A stretch of DNA of 21,352 bases from CAXSEF01 sp964236535 (GCA_964236535.1 CAXSEF010000057.1:1-21352); one strand, 5' to 3'. Shown: positions 6,789 to 15,044, counted from the stretch's first letter. The notes: generated by a model from the letters alone, not told the origin. A program made the numbers and translations.

Positions 6789-7262
6789 CTAGCGGGCCAC
6801 GCTCAAGGCCTGGGAGTCCAGGCTTCCCGCGGCGAGGCCCGCGGCCATCGCGATGTAGGCGGCGGCCATGTCGCGCGGGCGCAGGACGAACTCCCAGCCG
6901 GGGGTGAAGCGCTTCGGGGTGGCGACGTAGTCGACGGCGGCGGCGATCGCGGACATCGCCAGGGCGTACTGCAGCATCGGCAGGGCGGCGACCGGGCGGC
7001 GTCGGGCGAGCCAGGCCTCGAAGATGGTGGCCCAGAACAGCGTGGCGGCGTGGTGGGTGGCGTAGCCGACCGCGGTGTGGGCGAGGTCGGCGCGGGCGAC
7101 GGCGGCGGCGGCGGGGCCGTGCAGCCAGTGGCTGGTGGCGTTGACCGGGCGCAGCGGGGCCTGGTGGTTGACGCAGGCGAGGCGGGCGAGGGCGAGGGTG
7201 GAGACAAGGCTGGCGGCGCTGCCGGAGATGGCGGCGCGTCGGAGGATGGCGGGGAGGCGCAC
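6789..7262 (-). CDS. Hypothetical membrane protein
   Basis: The 157-residue protein starts at GTG 7262; no ATG lies near the start, and CGGAG stands 5' of the GTG at a rather long distance. It has about four hydrophobic stretches: residues 11-29, around 70-85 (GYATHHAATLFWATIFEAW), around 95-113, and around 131-148. Histidines in SHWLHG and YATHHAA stand out and could bind a ligand or metal; that is speculation. I do not recognise a named family. It is in the same direction as phoB but separated from it by 191 bases, so membership of the pho operon is unproven. Confidence 0.7.
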   Translation of the reverse strand: MRLPAILRRAAISGSAASLVSTLALARLACVNHQAPLRPVNATSHWLHGPAAAAVARADLAHTAVGYATHHAATLFWATIFEAWLARRRPVAALPMLQYALAMSAIAAAVDYVATPKRFTPGWEFVLRPRDMAAAYIAMAAGLAAGSLDSQALSVAR

Positions 7263-7385
7263 GGGCGGGGGGCTCCGGTGGGGTGGGAGCCGAACGCGAG
7301 GCGGGGTGCGGTGTTCCCCGGCTCGGCGCCTGGACCGTGCCGGAGGCCGAGCCGCGGAACTGCCGGCCTGGAGGTTCGCGAAGGA

Positions 7386-7433
7386 CTCGATCCTTTGGCG
7401 GGTCCGGGGCAGCCCGGTCTTTGCCTCGCCTGG
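7386..7433. repeat. Degenerate copy of the dispersed repeat
   Basis: GATCCTTTGGCGGGTCCGGG and the following GCAGCCCGG keep the linker GGCGGGTCC and one short stem (CCGGGGCAGCCCGG). The other arm is decayed. It lies just downstream of the phoB stop. Confidence 0.5.
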
Positions 7434-7453
7434 CCGGCGATCCCGCGGGGTGG

Positions 7454-8155
7454 CTAGACCGGTTCGGTGTCGAGGGCGTAGCCGGCGGCGCGGACGGTGC
7501 GGACGACGTCGACCTCGCCGGGGCCGTTGATGGACTTGCGCAGGCGGCGGACGTGGACGTCGACGGTGCGCGGCTCGACGTGGATGTCGGGGCCCCAGAC
7601 GGCGTTCAGCACCTCCTCGCGGGAGAACACGCGGCGGGGGTGCTGCATGAGGAACTCGAGCAGGCGGTACTCGGTGGGGCCGAGGTGGAGGGCGCGGCCG
7701 TTGCGGCTCACGCGGTGGGCGGCGAGGTCCATGCTGATGTCGTGGAAGTCGAGCTGGCCCTTGGTGGGCAGGCTGCCCGAGCGGCGCAGCAGGGCGCGCA
7801 TGCGAGCCAGCAGGGCCTCGATGTTGAACGGCTTGGTGATGTAGTCGTCTGCGCCGGTGTTGAGGCCGCGCACCGCGTCCTGGTCCTCGGTGCGGGCGGT
7901 GACCATGATGACCGGCAGGTCGCGGGTGGCGGGGCGGCGGCGGATCTGACGGCAGACCTCGATGCCGGAGACGTGGGGCAGCATCCAGTCGAGCAGGACG
8001 AGGTCGGGCGCGCTTTCGGCGATGCGGGTGAGCGCCTCCTGGCCGTCGGCGGCTTCCTCGACGCGGAAGCCCTGCTTTTCCAGGTTGTAGCGCAGCATGG
8101 TGGCGAGCGAGGCCTCGTCCTCCACCACCAGGACCATCGGTCGCACGGCGCTCAT
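7454..8155 (-). CDS. phoB: Phosphate regulon response regulator PhoB
   Basis: The 233-residue OmpR-family regulator is normal in length for PhoB. The receiver domain (about 7-122) has the acidic pair Glu12/Asp13, phosphoacceptor Asp56 in LLDWMLP, Thr86 and Lys108 in ITKPF. The C-terminal winged helix (about 135-228) includes LGPTEYRLLEFLMQHPRRVF and RTVDVHVRRLRKSI. AGGAG precedes the ATG. It binds Pho boxes when phosphorylated, activating genes such as pstS. It is the last gene of pstSCAB-phoU-phoB. PhoR, its usual kinase, is absent here. The 157-base gap to phoU shows no recognisable element. Confidence 0.95.
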   Translation of the reverse strand: MSAVRPMVLVVEDEASLATMLRYNLEKQGFRVEEAADGQEALTRIAESAPDLVLLDWMLPHVSGIEVCRQIRRRPATRDLPVIMVTARTEDQDAVRGLNTGADDYITKPFNIEALLARMRALLRRSGSLPTKGQLDFHDISMDLAAHRVSRNGRALHLGPTEYRLLEFLMQHPRRVFSREEVLNAVWGPDIHVEPRTVDVHVRRLRKSINGPGEVDVVRTVRAAGYALDTEPV

Positions 8156-8312
8156 CGGGTCGTCTCCTGGACGAGGGGGGTACGCGGGGCCGGTGCGTGA
8201 CGCGCGGCCGTGCCCGGCGGCAGCGCGGGGCGTGGCGTGGGACGCCGGCGGGGCCGGGCCTTGCCGCGGGGGGTCGCCGCGTGGCGCAGCGTCGCGGCGG
8301 GGCGGGGCGCGG

Positions 8313-9035
8313 TCATTCCTGCGGCCGGACGATGGTGTAGGCGGAGCTGTCGCCCTTCGGCCGGCCGGAGCCGAGGCTTTCGCCGGTGGCGGCGTAGTGG
8401 ACCAGCTCGGCGATGTTGGTGGCGTGGTCGCCGATGCGCTCGAGGTTCTTGGCGATGAACAGCAGGTGGGCGCAGGGCGTGATGTTGCGCGGGTCCTCCA
8501 TCATGTAGGTGATGAACTCGCGGAAGATCGCGGTGTAGATGTCGTCGACCGCCTGGTCGGAGCGCCAGACCTGCTCGGCCTTGGCGGGGTCGCTCTCGCC
8601 GATCGCGTCGATGGTGAGCTTGAGGCTTTCCTGCACCAGCCGTGCCATGTGGCCGAGGCCGCCGAGGCTGAACGGCAGGGAGAACTGGTTGAGCACGATG
8701 GAGCGCTTGGCGACGTTGGCGGCATAGTCGCCGATGCGTTCGAGGTCGCCGGTGATCTTCAGCGCGGCGACGATCTGGCGCAGGTCGCCGGCCATCGGCT
8801 GGCGCAGGGCGAGCATCTGGATGACGAAGCGCTCGACCTCGGCCTCGAGCGCGTCGACGGCGGGGTCCTGCTCGACGGCGCGGGTGGCGGCGTCGCTGTC
8901 CTGCTGGACGACCGCGCGGGCGGCCTCGGCGACCTGGTTCTCGACCAGGCCGCCCATCTCGGCGAGGAGGTCGCGCAGGCGGCGCAGCTCCTGGCCGTAG
9001 CTCTTGACGATGTGCCCCGCCGCCTCGTCTGCCAT
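8313..9035 (-). CDS. phoU: Phosphate signalling protein PhoU
   Basis: The 240-residue all-helical protein has two PhoU repeats. Each carries the metal-binding signature: DLERIGDYAANVAKR in the first and NLERIGDHATNIAE in the second. PhoU links the Pst transporter to PhoR/PhoB and damps the response when phosphate is sufficient. I chose the ATG at 9035 because AGGGAG precedes it and MADEAAGHIVKSYGQEL fits the family N-terminus; a longer upstream frame runs through the repeat and pstB. It is separated from pstB by 113 bases that hold a paired-hairpin repeat. Confidence 0.95.
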   Translation of the reverse strand: MADEAAGHIVKSYGQELRRLRDLLAEMGGLVENQVAEAARAVVQQDSDAATRAVEQDPAVDALEAEVERFVIQMLALRQPMAGDLRQIVAALKITGDLERIGDYAANVAKRSIVLNQFSLPFSLGGLGHMARLVQESLKLTIDAIGESDPAKAEQVWRSDQAVDDIYTAIFREFITYMMEDPRNITPCAHLLFIAKNLERIGDHATNIAELVHYAATGESLGSGRPKGDSSAYTIVRPQE

Positions 9036-9069
9036 GCCGCAACTCCCTGGAACCGTGAGCCGGAAGAAA

Positions 9070-9118
9070 GCCAGGCCGGGCTCTGCCCGGACCCGCCAAA
9101 GGCCGGGGCCTTTGGAAA
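9070..9118. repeat. Paired-hairpin repeat (half module) between pstB and phoU
   Basis: Hairpins CCGGGC/GCCCGG (9076-9090) and CCAAAGGCC/GGCCTTTGG (9096-9115) flank the linker ACCCG, and GGAAACC follows. Relative to the genes it faces the opposite way from the copies at the paoC and 6789 gene ends. Confidence 0.75.
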
Positions 9119-9148
9119 CCATGGGAAAGTTCCGGCTCGGCGTTGCGC

Positions 9149-10012
9149 CTAGCCGAACCGCCCGGTGATGTAGTCCTGCGTGCGTTTCTGCTTCGGCGCG
9201 GTGAACATGCCGGCGGCGGTGCCGGTCTCGACCAGCTCGCCGAGGTAGAAGAAGGCGACCTGGTCGGCGCAGCGCGCGGCCTGCTGCATGTTGTGGGTGA
9301 CGATGGCGATGGTGAAGTCCTGCTTCAGCTCGTCGATCAGCTCCTCGATCCTGAGGGTGCTGATCGGGTCGAGCGCGCTGGTGGGCTCGTCGAGCAGGAT
9401 CACCTCGGGGCGGGTGGCGATGGTGCGGGCGATGCACAGGCGCTGCTGCTGGCCGCCGGACAGGCCGCCGGCGGAGGCGTTGAGGCGGTCCTTGACCTCG
9501 GTCCACAGGGCGGCGCGGGTGAGCGACCACTCGACGCGCTGGTCCATCTCGGCGCGGCTCAGGCGCTCGTGCAGCTTCACCCCGAAGGCGATGTTGTCGT
9601 GGATCGACATCGGGAACGGGGTGGGTTTCTGGAACACCATGCCGATGCGGCTGCGCAGGTGGTTCACGTCGATGCGGCGGCCGAGGATGTTCTCGCCGTC
9701 CATGCGCACCTCGCCGCCGACGCGCTGGCCCGGGTAGAGGTCGTAGAGCCGGTTCATCACCCGCAGCAGGGTGGACTTGCCGCAGCCGGACGGGCCGATC
9801 ATGCCAGTGACCTGGCGCTCGGGCAGCTCGAGGGTGATGCCCTTCAGCGCCTGGTTGGCGCCGTAGAAGAAGTCGAGATGGTCGATCTCGATCTTGGCGC
9901 GGCGCGGGCCGACGGCGCGCGAGGCGGGCGCGGGCGCTGGCGCGTCCACGATGCCGGCCTGATTGCGCCCGGCCTGGTCATGGTGGTCTGGCCGCCGCCC
10001 GTCGCTATCCAT
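9149..10012 (-). CDS. pstB: Phosphate ABC transporter ATP-binding protein PstB
   Basis: The 287-residue ATPase powers phosphate import through PstCA. Motifs are Walker A GPSGCGKST (73-81), Q-loop VFQKPTPFP, signature LSGGQQQ (184-190), Walker B VILLDEP (204-210) and the switch His240. The N-terminus is about 35 residues longer than in E. coli PstB and is hydrophilic, rich in Asp, Arg, Pro and Ala. The ATG at 10012 abuts the N run. If the run is an artefact (see 10018), the sequence upstream of the ATG reads GAGGGCGGAC, a good ribosome binding site. An alternative ATG would then lie four codons earlier. Confidence 0.95.
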   Translation of the reverse strand: MDSDGRRPDHHDQAGRNQAGIVDAPAPAPASRAVGPRRAKIEIDHLDFFYGANQALKGITLELPERQVTGMIGPSGCGKSTLLRVMNRLYDLYPGQRVGGEVRMDGENILGRRIDVNHLRSRIGMVFQKPTPFPMSIHDNIAFGVKLHERLSRAEMDQRVEWSLTRAALWTEVKDRLNASAGGLSGGQQQRLCIARTIATRPEVILLDEPTSALDPISTLRIEELIDELKQDFTIAIVTHNMQQAARCADQVAFFYLGELVETGTAAGMFTAPKQKRTQDYITGRFG

Positions 10013-10017
10013 GTCCG

Positions 10018-10117
10018 NNNNNNNNNNNNNNNNNNNNNNNNNNNNNNNNNNNNNNNNNNNNNNNNNNNNNNNNNNNNNNNNNNNNNNNNNNNNNNNNNNN
10101 NNNNNNNNNNNNNNNNN
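10018..10117. other. Assembly gap (100 N) flanked by an identical 55-bp sequence
   Basis: The 55 bases before the run (9963-10017) are identical to the 55 bases after it (10118-10172). That is the pattern of two contigs sharing a k-mer-length overlap and scaffolded with placeholder N. Collapsing one copy joins pstB to its upstream region without loss. Confidence 0.85.
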
Positions 10118-10254
10118 TTGCGCCCGGCCTGGTCATGGTGGTCTGGCCGCCGCCCGTCGCTATCCATGTCCGCCCTCATTCCTGTCCGTGCCCGGGGAGT
10201 GCACCCGGTCGCCTGCTGCCCGGCTGCCTGCCGCGCGGTCGCCCGTTGTGTCGA

Positions 10255-10302
10255 CCGGCCTGGCGGCGGTCCGGCTGTCCGGCCTGGCGGCCGTTCGGCT
10301 GG
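10255..10302. repeat. Two tandem 24-bp units between pstB and pstA
   Basis: Units 10255-10278 and 10279-10302 both begin CCGGCCTGGCGGC and differ at three positions. They lie in the 168-base non-coding spacer 3' of pstA, where no other element was seen. Confidence 0.6.
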
Positions 10303-10340
10303 CCGGAGCCGCGCGATCCGGTGGTCGTGCCGGCCACCGC

Positions 10341-11210
10341 CTAGGATCGCCGGCGCAGCGCGAGGCGCGCCAGGATGTTGGTCGCCAGCACCGCCGCGGT
10401 GATCAGCAGCGCCCCGGTCCAGGCGAGCTGCACCCAGTCGTCGAACGCGGAGCCGGCGTAGGAATAGATGGTGACCGGCAGGCTGGCCATCGGCTGGCCG
10501 AGCCGCACCGACCAGTTCAGGTTGCCGAGCGAGGTGAACAGCAGCGGCGCGGTCTCGCCGGCGACGCGGGCCAGGGCGAGCAGCACCCCGGTCATGATGC
10601 CGTCGAGCGAGGCGCGGCAGCAGACGAACACGATGGTGCGCCACTTGGGGGCGCCGAGGGCGACCGACGCCTCGCGCAGGGTGTCGGGCACCAGGCTCAG
10701 CATGTCCTCGGTGGTGCGGACGACGATCGGGATCACGATGACCGCGAGCGCGATGCCGCCGGCGAGGCCGGAGAAGCGGCCCATCGGCTGGACCACCAGG
10801 ATGTAGACGAACAGGCCGATCAGGATCGACGGCGCGGAGAGCAGGATGTCGGAGACGAAGCGCACCAGGTTGCCGAAAGCCGAGCCGCGCGCGTACTCGC
10901 AGAGGTAGACGCCGACCAGCAGGCCGATCGGCGTGCCGAGCAGGGTGCCGATCGCGGTCTGGATCAGGCTGCCGACGATGGCGTTGAGCAGGCCGCCGCC
11001 GGCGCCGGGCGAGCGGGTGACCGTGGTGAACACCGAGAGGTGCAGCCCGCCGAGGCCGCGCCAGACCAGCGTCGCGAGGATGGAGGCGAGGAACAGCAGG
11101 CCGACCAGGGTGGCGGCGCCGGCCAGCAGCGAGGCGAGCTGGCTGACGCGGCGGCGGCGGCGGCCGAGGCGCAGGGCGAGGGCATGACTCCGGGTGGTGG
11201 TCGCGCTCAT
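10341..11210 (-). CDS. pstA: Phosphate ABC transporter permease PstA
   Basis: The 289-residue inner-membrane permease has an Arg-rich N-terminus (LRLGRRRRRVSQ), a first helix at about 27-50, and about five further helices. The permease loop GVLLALARVAGETAPLLF contacts PstB. With PstC it forms the phosphate channel. I use the ATG at 11210, although no clear ribosome binding site precedes it. A GTG at 11249 would add 13 residues that look non-coding and come from the repeat region. The gap to pstC (211 bases) is filled by a complete dispersed-repeat module. Confidence 0.94.
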   Translation of the reverse strand: MSATTTRSHALALRLGRRRRRVSQLASLLAGAATLVGLLFLASILATLVWRGLGGLHLSVFTTVTRSPGAGGGLLNAIVGSLIQTAIGTLLGTPIGLLVGVYLCEYARGSAFGNLVRFVSDILLSAPSILIGLFVYILVVQPMGRFSGLAGGIALAVIVIPIVVRTTEDMLSLVPDTLREASVALGAPKWRTIVFVCCRASLDGIMTGVLLALARVAGETAPLLFTSLGNLNWSVRLGQPMASLPVTIYSYAGSAFDDWVQLAWTGALLITAAVLATNILARLALRRRS

Positions 11211-11230
11211 CGGGGGGCCGGGGGAAGGAA

Positions 11231-11400
11231 GGTCAGGGCTCTGCCCCACGTCCTGGAAGAGGGGACCCGCCAGGGCGAGCCGCCCTGGACCGGCATCTGT
11301 CGGGGGGACGGATCGCGGCGGGGTGCCGCAGGGCTTAAGTGATGGATTCCAGAGGCTTGGCCTTTGGCGGAGTCCAGAGGCAGAGCCTCTGGCCTGGCTT
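11231..11400. repeat. Complete paired-hairpin module between pstC and pstA
   Basis: The order is: degenerate stem TCAGGGCTCTGCCCCA, linker GACCCGCC, hairpin CCAGGGCG/CGCCCTGG (11270-11288), a GC-rich middle with CTTAAG, GGATTCC, an imperfect stem CCAGAGGC/GCCTTTGG (11349-11367), linker CGGAGT, and perfect hairpin CCAGAGGC/GCCTCTGG (11374-11392). It is the longest copy and lies inside the pst operon. Confidence 0.8.
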
Positions 11401-11421
11401 TCTGCGGCCCTGCGTTCGGGC

Positions 11422-12465
11422 TCACGTGCGCACCGGGCGCAGCAGCAGGCGCGAGATCGCCAGGACGACGAACGAGATCACGAACAGGATGAAGCCCAGC
11501 GCCAGCAGCGCGCTCAGCTTGAGCGAGCCGGCCTGGCTCTCGGGGAATTCGAGCGCGATCAGCGAGGCGATGGTGTTGCCGGCGCCGAACAGGCTGGTGC
11601 TGATGGCGTTGGTGTTGCCGATGACGAAGGTGACCGCCATGGTCTCGCCCAGCGCGCGGCCGAGGCCGAGCATGATGCCGCCGACCACCGAGGCGCGGGT
11701 GTAGGGCAGCACGACGCGGCGCATCACCTCCCAGCGGGTGCAGCCGAGGCCGAACGCCGACTCCTTCAGCATCGGCGGCACGGTGAGGAAGACGTCGCGC
11801 ATGGTGGCGGAGACGAAGGGGATGACCATCACCGCGAGCACCAGGGAGGCGGTGAAGATGCCGGTGCCGAACGGGGCGCCGGAGAACAGCGCGCCGATCA
11901 CCGGCAGGCCGCCGAGGTTGTCGATCAGCACCGGCTCGACGGTCTGGCTCATGATCGGGACGATGACGAAGAAGCCCCACATGCCGTAGATGATCGAGGG
12001 CACGGCGGCGAGCAGCTCGACCGCCATGCCGAGCGGGGCGCGCAGCCAGGCGGGCGCCAGCTCGGTCAGGAAGAAGGCGATGCCGAACGCGAGCGGCACC
12101 GCCATCAGCATCGCCAGCACGGCGGTGACGACGGTGCCGAACACCGGGACCAGGGCGCCGTAGCGCTCCTGCACCGGGTTCCACTCGGTGGAGACGAGGA
12201 AGCCGGGGCCGAAGTGGCGCAGCGCCGGCAGGCCGCCGGCGAGCAGCAGCGCGATGATGGCGCCGAGCAGCAGCAGGACCAGCACGCCGGCGCCGCGCGC
12301 GAGGCCGGCGAAGGCGAGGTCGGCGGTGGCGCCGGAGCCTGCGCCGCGGGGGGCGCCGCCCGCCGCGTGGGTTCCCGCGACGGTTACCGTCTGGCCCAAG
12401 GCGGTCTCCCGCTGCGTGCGGCGGCGGGGCTTGCGCTGCGTGGCGTGGACGCCGTACGGGGGCAT
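11422..12465 (-). CDS. pstC: Phosphate ABC transporter permease PstC
   Basis: The inner-membrane permease partner of PstA is 347 residues from the ATG at 12465. It has a first helix at about residues 58-77, further helices through the middle, and the permease loop GLGRALGETMAVTF. VELLAAVPSIIYGMWGFF is typical of PstC. The start is uncertain. The ATG has no ribosome binding site and its first 22 residues are Arg-rich, whereas a TTG at 12399 follows GGGAG at good distance and would give about 325 residues. It lies 127 bases after pstS in a very GC-rich gap where I see no hairpin repeat. Confidence 0.94.
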   Translation of the reverse strand: MPPYGVHATQRKPRRRTQRETALGQTVTVAGTHAAGGAPRGAGSGATADLAFAGLARGAGVLVLLLLGAIIALLLAGGLPALRHFGPGFLVSTEWNPVQERYGALVPVFGTVVTAVLAMLMAVPLAFGIAFFLTELAPAWLRAPLGMAVELLAAVPSIIYGMWGFFVIVPIMSQTVEPVLIDNLGGLPVIGALFSGAPFGTGIFTASLVLAVMVIPFVSATMRDVFLTVPPMLKESAFGLGCTRWEVMRRVVLPYTRASVVGGIMLGLGRALGETMAVTFVIGNTNAISTSLFGAGNTIASLIALEFPESQAGSLKLSALLALGFILFVISFVVLAISRLLLRPVRT

Positions 12466-12592
12466 GCGGCGGCGCGCGGGTCCGGGGCTGGCGGGGCCAC
12501 GCTCATGTGCTGCGCTCCAGGTGCGGGCGGGGCGCCGGCCGGTTCGGGTGGGGCGTGTGCGCCGCCGGGTTCGGGTGGGCGCACGGCCGGGC

Positions 12593-13633
12593 TCATTTCG
12601 TCCAGACCGGCTTGCCGTCGGCCTGGATCGCCGACCAGGCGGCGCGCACGGCGTCCTTCACCGCGGCGGGCAGCGGCACGTAGAGCAGGTCGCGCGCCGG
12701 GCCGTCGCCGCTGGCGTAGCCCCAGTCGAAGAACCTGAGCACGGCACGGCTCTGCGCGGCGTCCTTGGGGTTGGTGGGCAGCAGGACGAAGGTCGCCGAC
12801 ACGATGGGCCAGCTCGCGGCGCCGGGCTCGTTGTTGAGGTCGATGGCGAAGTCCTTGGCGCCCTTCCAGTCGGCGGCCGACGCGGCGGCGGCGAAGGCGT
12901 CGGTGGTGGGCGGGACGAAGCTGCCGTCGCGGTTCTTCAGCATGACCGTGACCTGGTGGTTCTGCTCGGCGTAGGCGCTCTCGACGTAGCCGATGCCGCC
13001 GCGGATGTTCTTGACGTTGCCGGCCACGCCGTCGCTGCCGCGGGCGCCGGCGCCGCCCGGCCAGCTCACGCTGGTGCCGGCGCCGACCTTGGCCTTCCAG
13101 TCGGGGCTGACCATCGAGAGGTAGTCGGTGAACACGAAGGTGGTGCCGGAGCCGTCGGCGCGGTGCACCGGGGCGATGGCAAGGGCGGGCAGCGTCACGC
13201 CGGGGTTGAGTGCCGCGATGCGCGGGTCGTTCCATTTGGCGACCTGGCCGAGATAGATCGCGCCGAGCAGGTCGCCGGTCAGCCTGAGCTGGTTGGCGGC
13301 GACGCCGGGGACGTTCACGATGACGTCGACCGCGCCCATCACGGCGGGGAACTGGATCAGGCTGTTCGACGCGAGCTTGTCGGCGGGCACCGGGGCGTCG
13401 GACGCGCCGAAGTCGACGGTGCGGTTGAACACCTGGTTCTGGCCGGCGCCGGAGCCGATCGCCTGGTAGTTCAGGGTGACGCCGGTGGCGGCGTGCGAGG
13501 CCTCGGCCCACTTGCCGTAGATCGGTGCGGCGAAGGTCGAGCCGGCGCCGGTGATCGCCTGCGCCCGGGCAGGCGGGGCGGCGAGCGGGAGTGCGGCCAG
13601 GGCGAGCGCCAGGCCGGTGCGGCTGCGGGTCAT
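12593..13633 (-). CDS. pstS: Periplasmic phosphate-binding protein PstS
   Basis: The 346-residue protein has a signal peptide (residues 1 to about 26, TRSR then a Leu/Ala core ending ARAQA). Phosphate-contact segments are GAGSTF (29-34), GSGAGQ (60-65), FGASDAPV (75-82) and RADGSGTT (158-165). It captures phosphate in the periplasm and delivers it to PstCA. GGAGG lies four bases before the ATG. It is the first gene of the operon and has a candidate Pho box 66-83 bases upstream of its start. Confidence 0.96.
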   Translation of the reverse strand: MTRSRTGLALALAALPLAAPPARAQAITGAGSTFAAPIYGKWAEASHAATGVTLNYQAIGSGAGQNQVFNRTVDFGASDAPVPADKLASNSLIQFPAVMGAVDVIVNVPGVAANQLRLTGDLLGAIYLGQVAKWNDPRIAALNPGVTLPALAIAPVHRADGSGTTFVFTDYLSMVSPDWKAKVGAGTSVSWPGGAGARGSDGVAGNVKNIRGGIGYVESAYAEQNHQVTVMLKNRDGSFVPPTTDAFAAAASAADWKGAKDFAIDLNNEPGAASWPIVSATFVLLPTNPKDAAQSRAVLRFFDWGYASGDGPARDLLYVPLPAAVKDAVRAAWSAIQADGKPVWTK

Positions 13634-13684
13634 CGATCCTCCAGGAAGCGGGTCGGCGTCCGTCTACACTCGCGCAACGAACCG

Positions 13685-13716
13685 ATTGTGTCATCGGCGT
13701 GAAGGTTCGATGACAT
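13685..13716 (-). promoter_or_regulatory. Candidate Pho box and -10 of pstS
   Basis: On the minus strand ATGTCAT-CGAA-CCTTCAC (13716-13699) matches the two 7-base half-sites with 4-base spacing of a Pho box (CTGTCAT type). The first half is strong, the second weak. CACAAT (13690-13685) follows 8 bases later as a possible -10. TGTCATCG/CGATGACA also forms an inverted repeat here. Assignment rests on position before pstS and partial consensus match. Confidence 0.5.
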
Positions 13717-13735
13717 GGGGGAGGGCGGGGCGGTT

Positions 13736-13890
13736 CAGGCCAGGCTCTGCCCTGGACCCGCCGGGGCCTGAGGCCCCGGACCCGCACATGTTGGGGGGCA
13801 CCCGCCCGGGGGGTGTGCCGGGGGGTGACCTGGATGGTTTGCGGGGGCCTGGGCGTTTGGCGGGTCGGGGCAGAGCCGGCCTTGCGTGGG
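13736..13890. repeat. Complete but partly decayed dispersed-repeat module
   Basis: Stem CCAGG/CCTGG (13740-13755), linker ACCCG and perfect hairpin CCGGGGCC/GGCCCCGG (13761-13779) form the left half. The right half near 13850-13885 keeps TTTGGCGGGTCGGGGCAGAG and is degenerate. It lies upstream of pstS and of tRNA-Val, between divergent units. Confidence 0.7.
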
Positions 13891-13925
13891 TGGCACGGCT
13901 TGTTTAGAGACCGCTGCGGGTCGGC

Positions 13926-14000
13926 GGGCGGTTAGCTCAGCGGGAGAGCGTCCCCCTGACACGGGGAAGGCCACTGGTTCAATCCCAGTACCGCCCACCA
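13926..14000 (+). tRNA. tRNA-Val (anticodon GAC)
   Basis: Acceptor arms GGGCGGT and ACCGCCC pair. The D-loop is GCTCAGCGGGAGAGC. The anticodon stem TCCCC/GGGGA encloses CTGACAC, giving GAC. The T arm is ACTGG-TTCAATC-CCAGT. The discriminator A and CCA are encoded. Confidence 0.97.
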
Positions 14001-14060
14001 CGGTCCGGCCGCGGGTGACAGCGGCGTGACAATGGCGGCGGCGGGCGCTTCTATGCCGGC

Positions 14061-15044
14061 GTGGACATGCCGATCGCCGATCCCTGCTTCATCCTTTCGC
14101 GCCCTGCGGTGCAGACCGCACCGCTGGTGGTCGCCTCGGCGCATTCGGGGCGCAACTACCCGGTGGATTTCATCGCCGCGTCGCGGTTGAGTCCGCGTGC
14201 CCTGCGGCGCAGCGAGGACGGGTTCGTCGACGAGCTGTATGCCGCGGCGCCGTCCTGCGGGGTGCCGCTGCTGGCCGCGACGTTCCCGCGCGCCTATTGC
14301 GACGCCAACCGCGAACCCTGGGAGCTCGACCCGGAGATGTTCGAGGACGCGCTGCCCTCCTGGGTCAACACGACCAGCCCGCGGGTGGGGGCGGGCCTGG
14401 GCACGCTGGCGCGGGTGGTGTCGTCGGGCGAGGCGATCTATCGCCGGCGGCTGCGGTTCGCCGAGGCGCAGGCGCGGGTGCGCGACTGCTGGGAGCCGTA
14501 CCATGCGGCGCTGCGCGGGCTGATCGAGGCGACCCGCGAGCGGCACGGGGTGTGCCTGCTGCTGGACGTGCACTCGATGCCGGGGGCTTCGCGGGCGGGG
14601 GTCAGCGCTGCGCTGGCGGGGTTCGGCGCTGCGCGGGCGGGGGCACTGCCGGTGGGGGCGGCGGTGTCGCTGGAGCCGGGGGGGCGGGTGTGCCGGGACG
14701 GGCGCGCGAGCCCGGGTGGAGGACAGGACGGGCCGGACTTCGTGCTGGGCGACGCGCACGGCACCGCCTGCGGGGCGGCGGCGGCGCGGCTGCTGGAGAC
14801 GCTGCTGATGGATGCGGGCTACAGCGTCAGCCGCAACGACCCCTACGCCGGGGGGTATGTGACACGGCATTACGGGCGCCCGCGCGAGGGCGTGCACGTG
14901 CTGCAGGTCGAGGTGGCGCGCGGGCTGTACATGGACGAGACCGCGATCGAGAAGCGGGCGGGGTTCGCGGTGCTGCGCGCGCGGCTTTCGGACGTGCTGG
15001 CGGCGCTGAGCGGGACCCTGGCGCGGTCGGGGCTGCCCCTGTAG
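14061..15044 (+). CDS. N-formylglutamate amidohydrolase family protein
   Basis: The 327-residue protein belongs to the N-formylglutamate amidohydrolase (HutG-type) family, which releases glutamate and formate at the end of one histidine degradation route. Visible motifs are SAHSGRNYP (27-34), DANREPWELDPEMF (81-94), LLLDVHSMPG (167-175) and DFVLGDAHGTACG (226-238). Between the last two lies a Gly/Ala/Arg-rich stretch of about 50 residues (175-224) that is longer than I expect for the family. No other hut genes are present, so the substrate is uncertain. The start is GTG 14061 or ATG 14067; neither has a clear ribosome binding site. Confidence 0.88.
   Translation: MDMPIADPCFILSRPAVQTAPLVVASAHSGRNYPVDFIAASRLSPRALRRSEDGFVDELYAAAPSCGVPLLAATFPRAYCDANREPWELDPEMFEDALPSWVNTTSPRVGAGLGTLARVVSSGEAIYRRRLRFAEAQARVRDCWEPYHAALRGLIEATRERHGVCLLLDVHSMPGASRAGVSAALAGFGAARAGALPVGAAVSLEPGGRVCRDGRASPGGGQDGPDFVLGDAHGTACGAAAARLLETLLMDAGYSVSRNDPYAGGYVTRHYGRPREGVHVLQVEVARGLYMDETAIEKRAGFAVLRARLSDVLAALSGTLARSGLPL

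Noticed and set aside
11194..12738. Plus-strand frame of 514 codons opposite pstC
   Set aside because: Shadow frame with Asp/Glu/His/Gln-rich non-protein composition that runs through repeat sequence.
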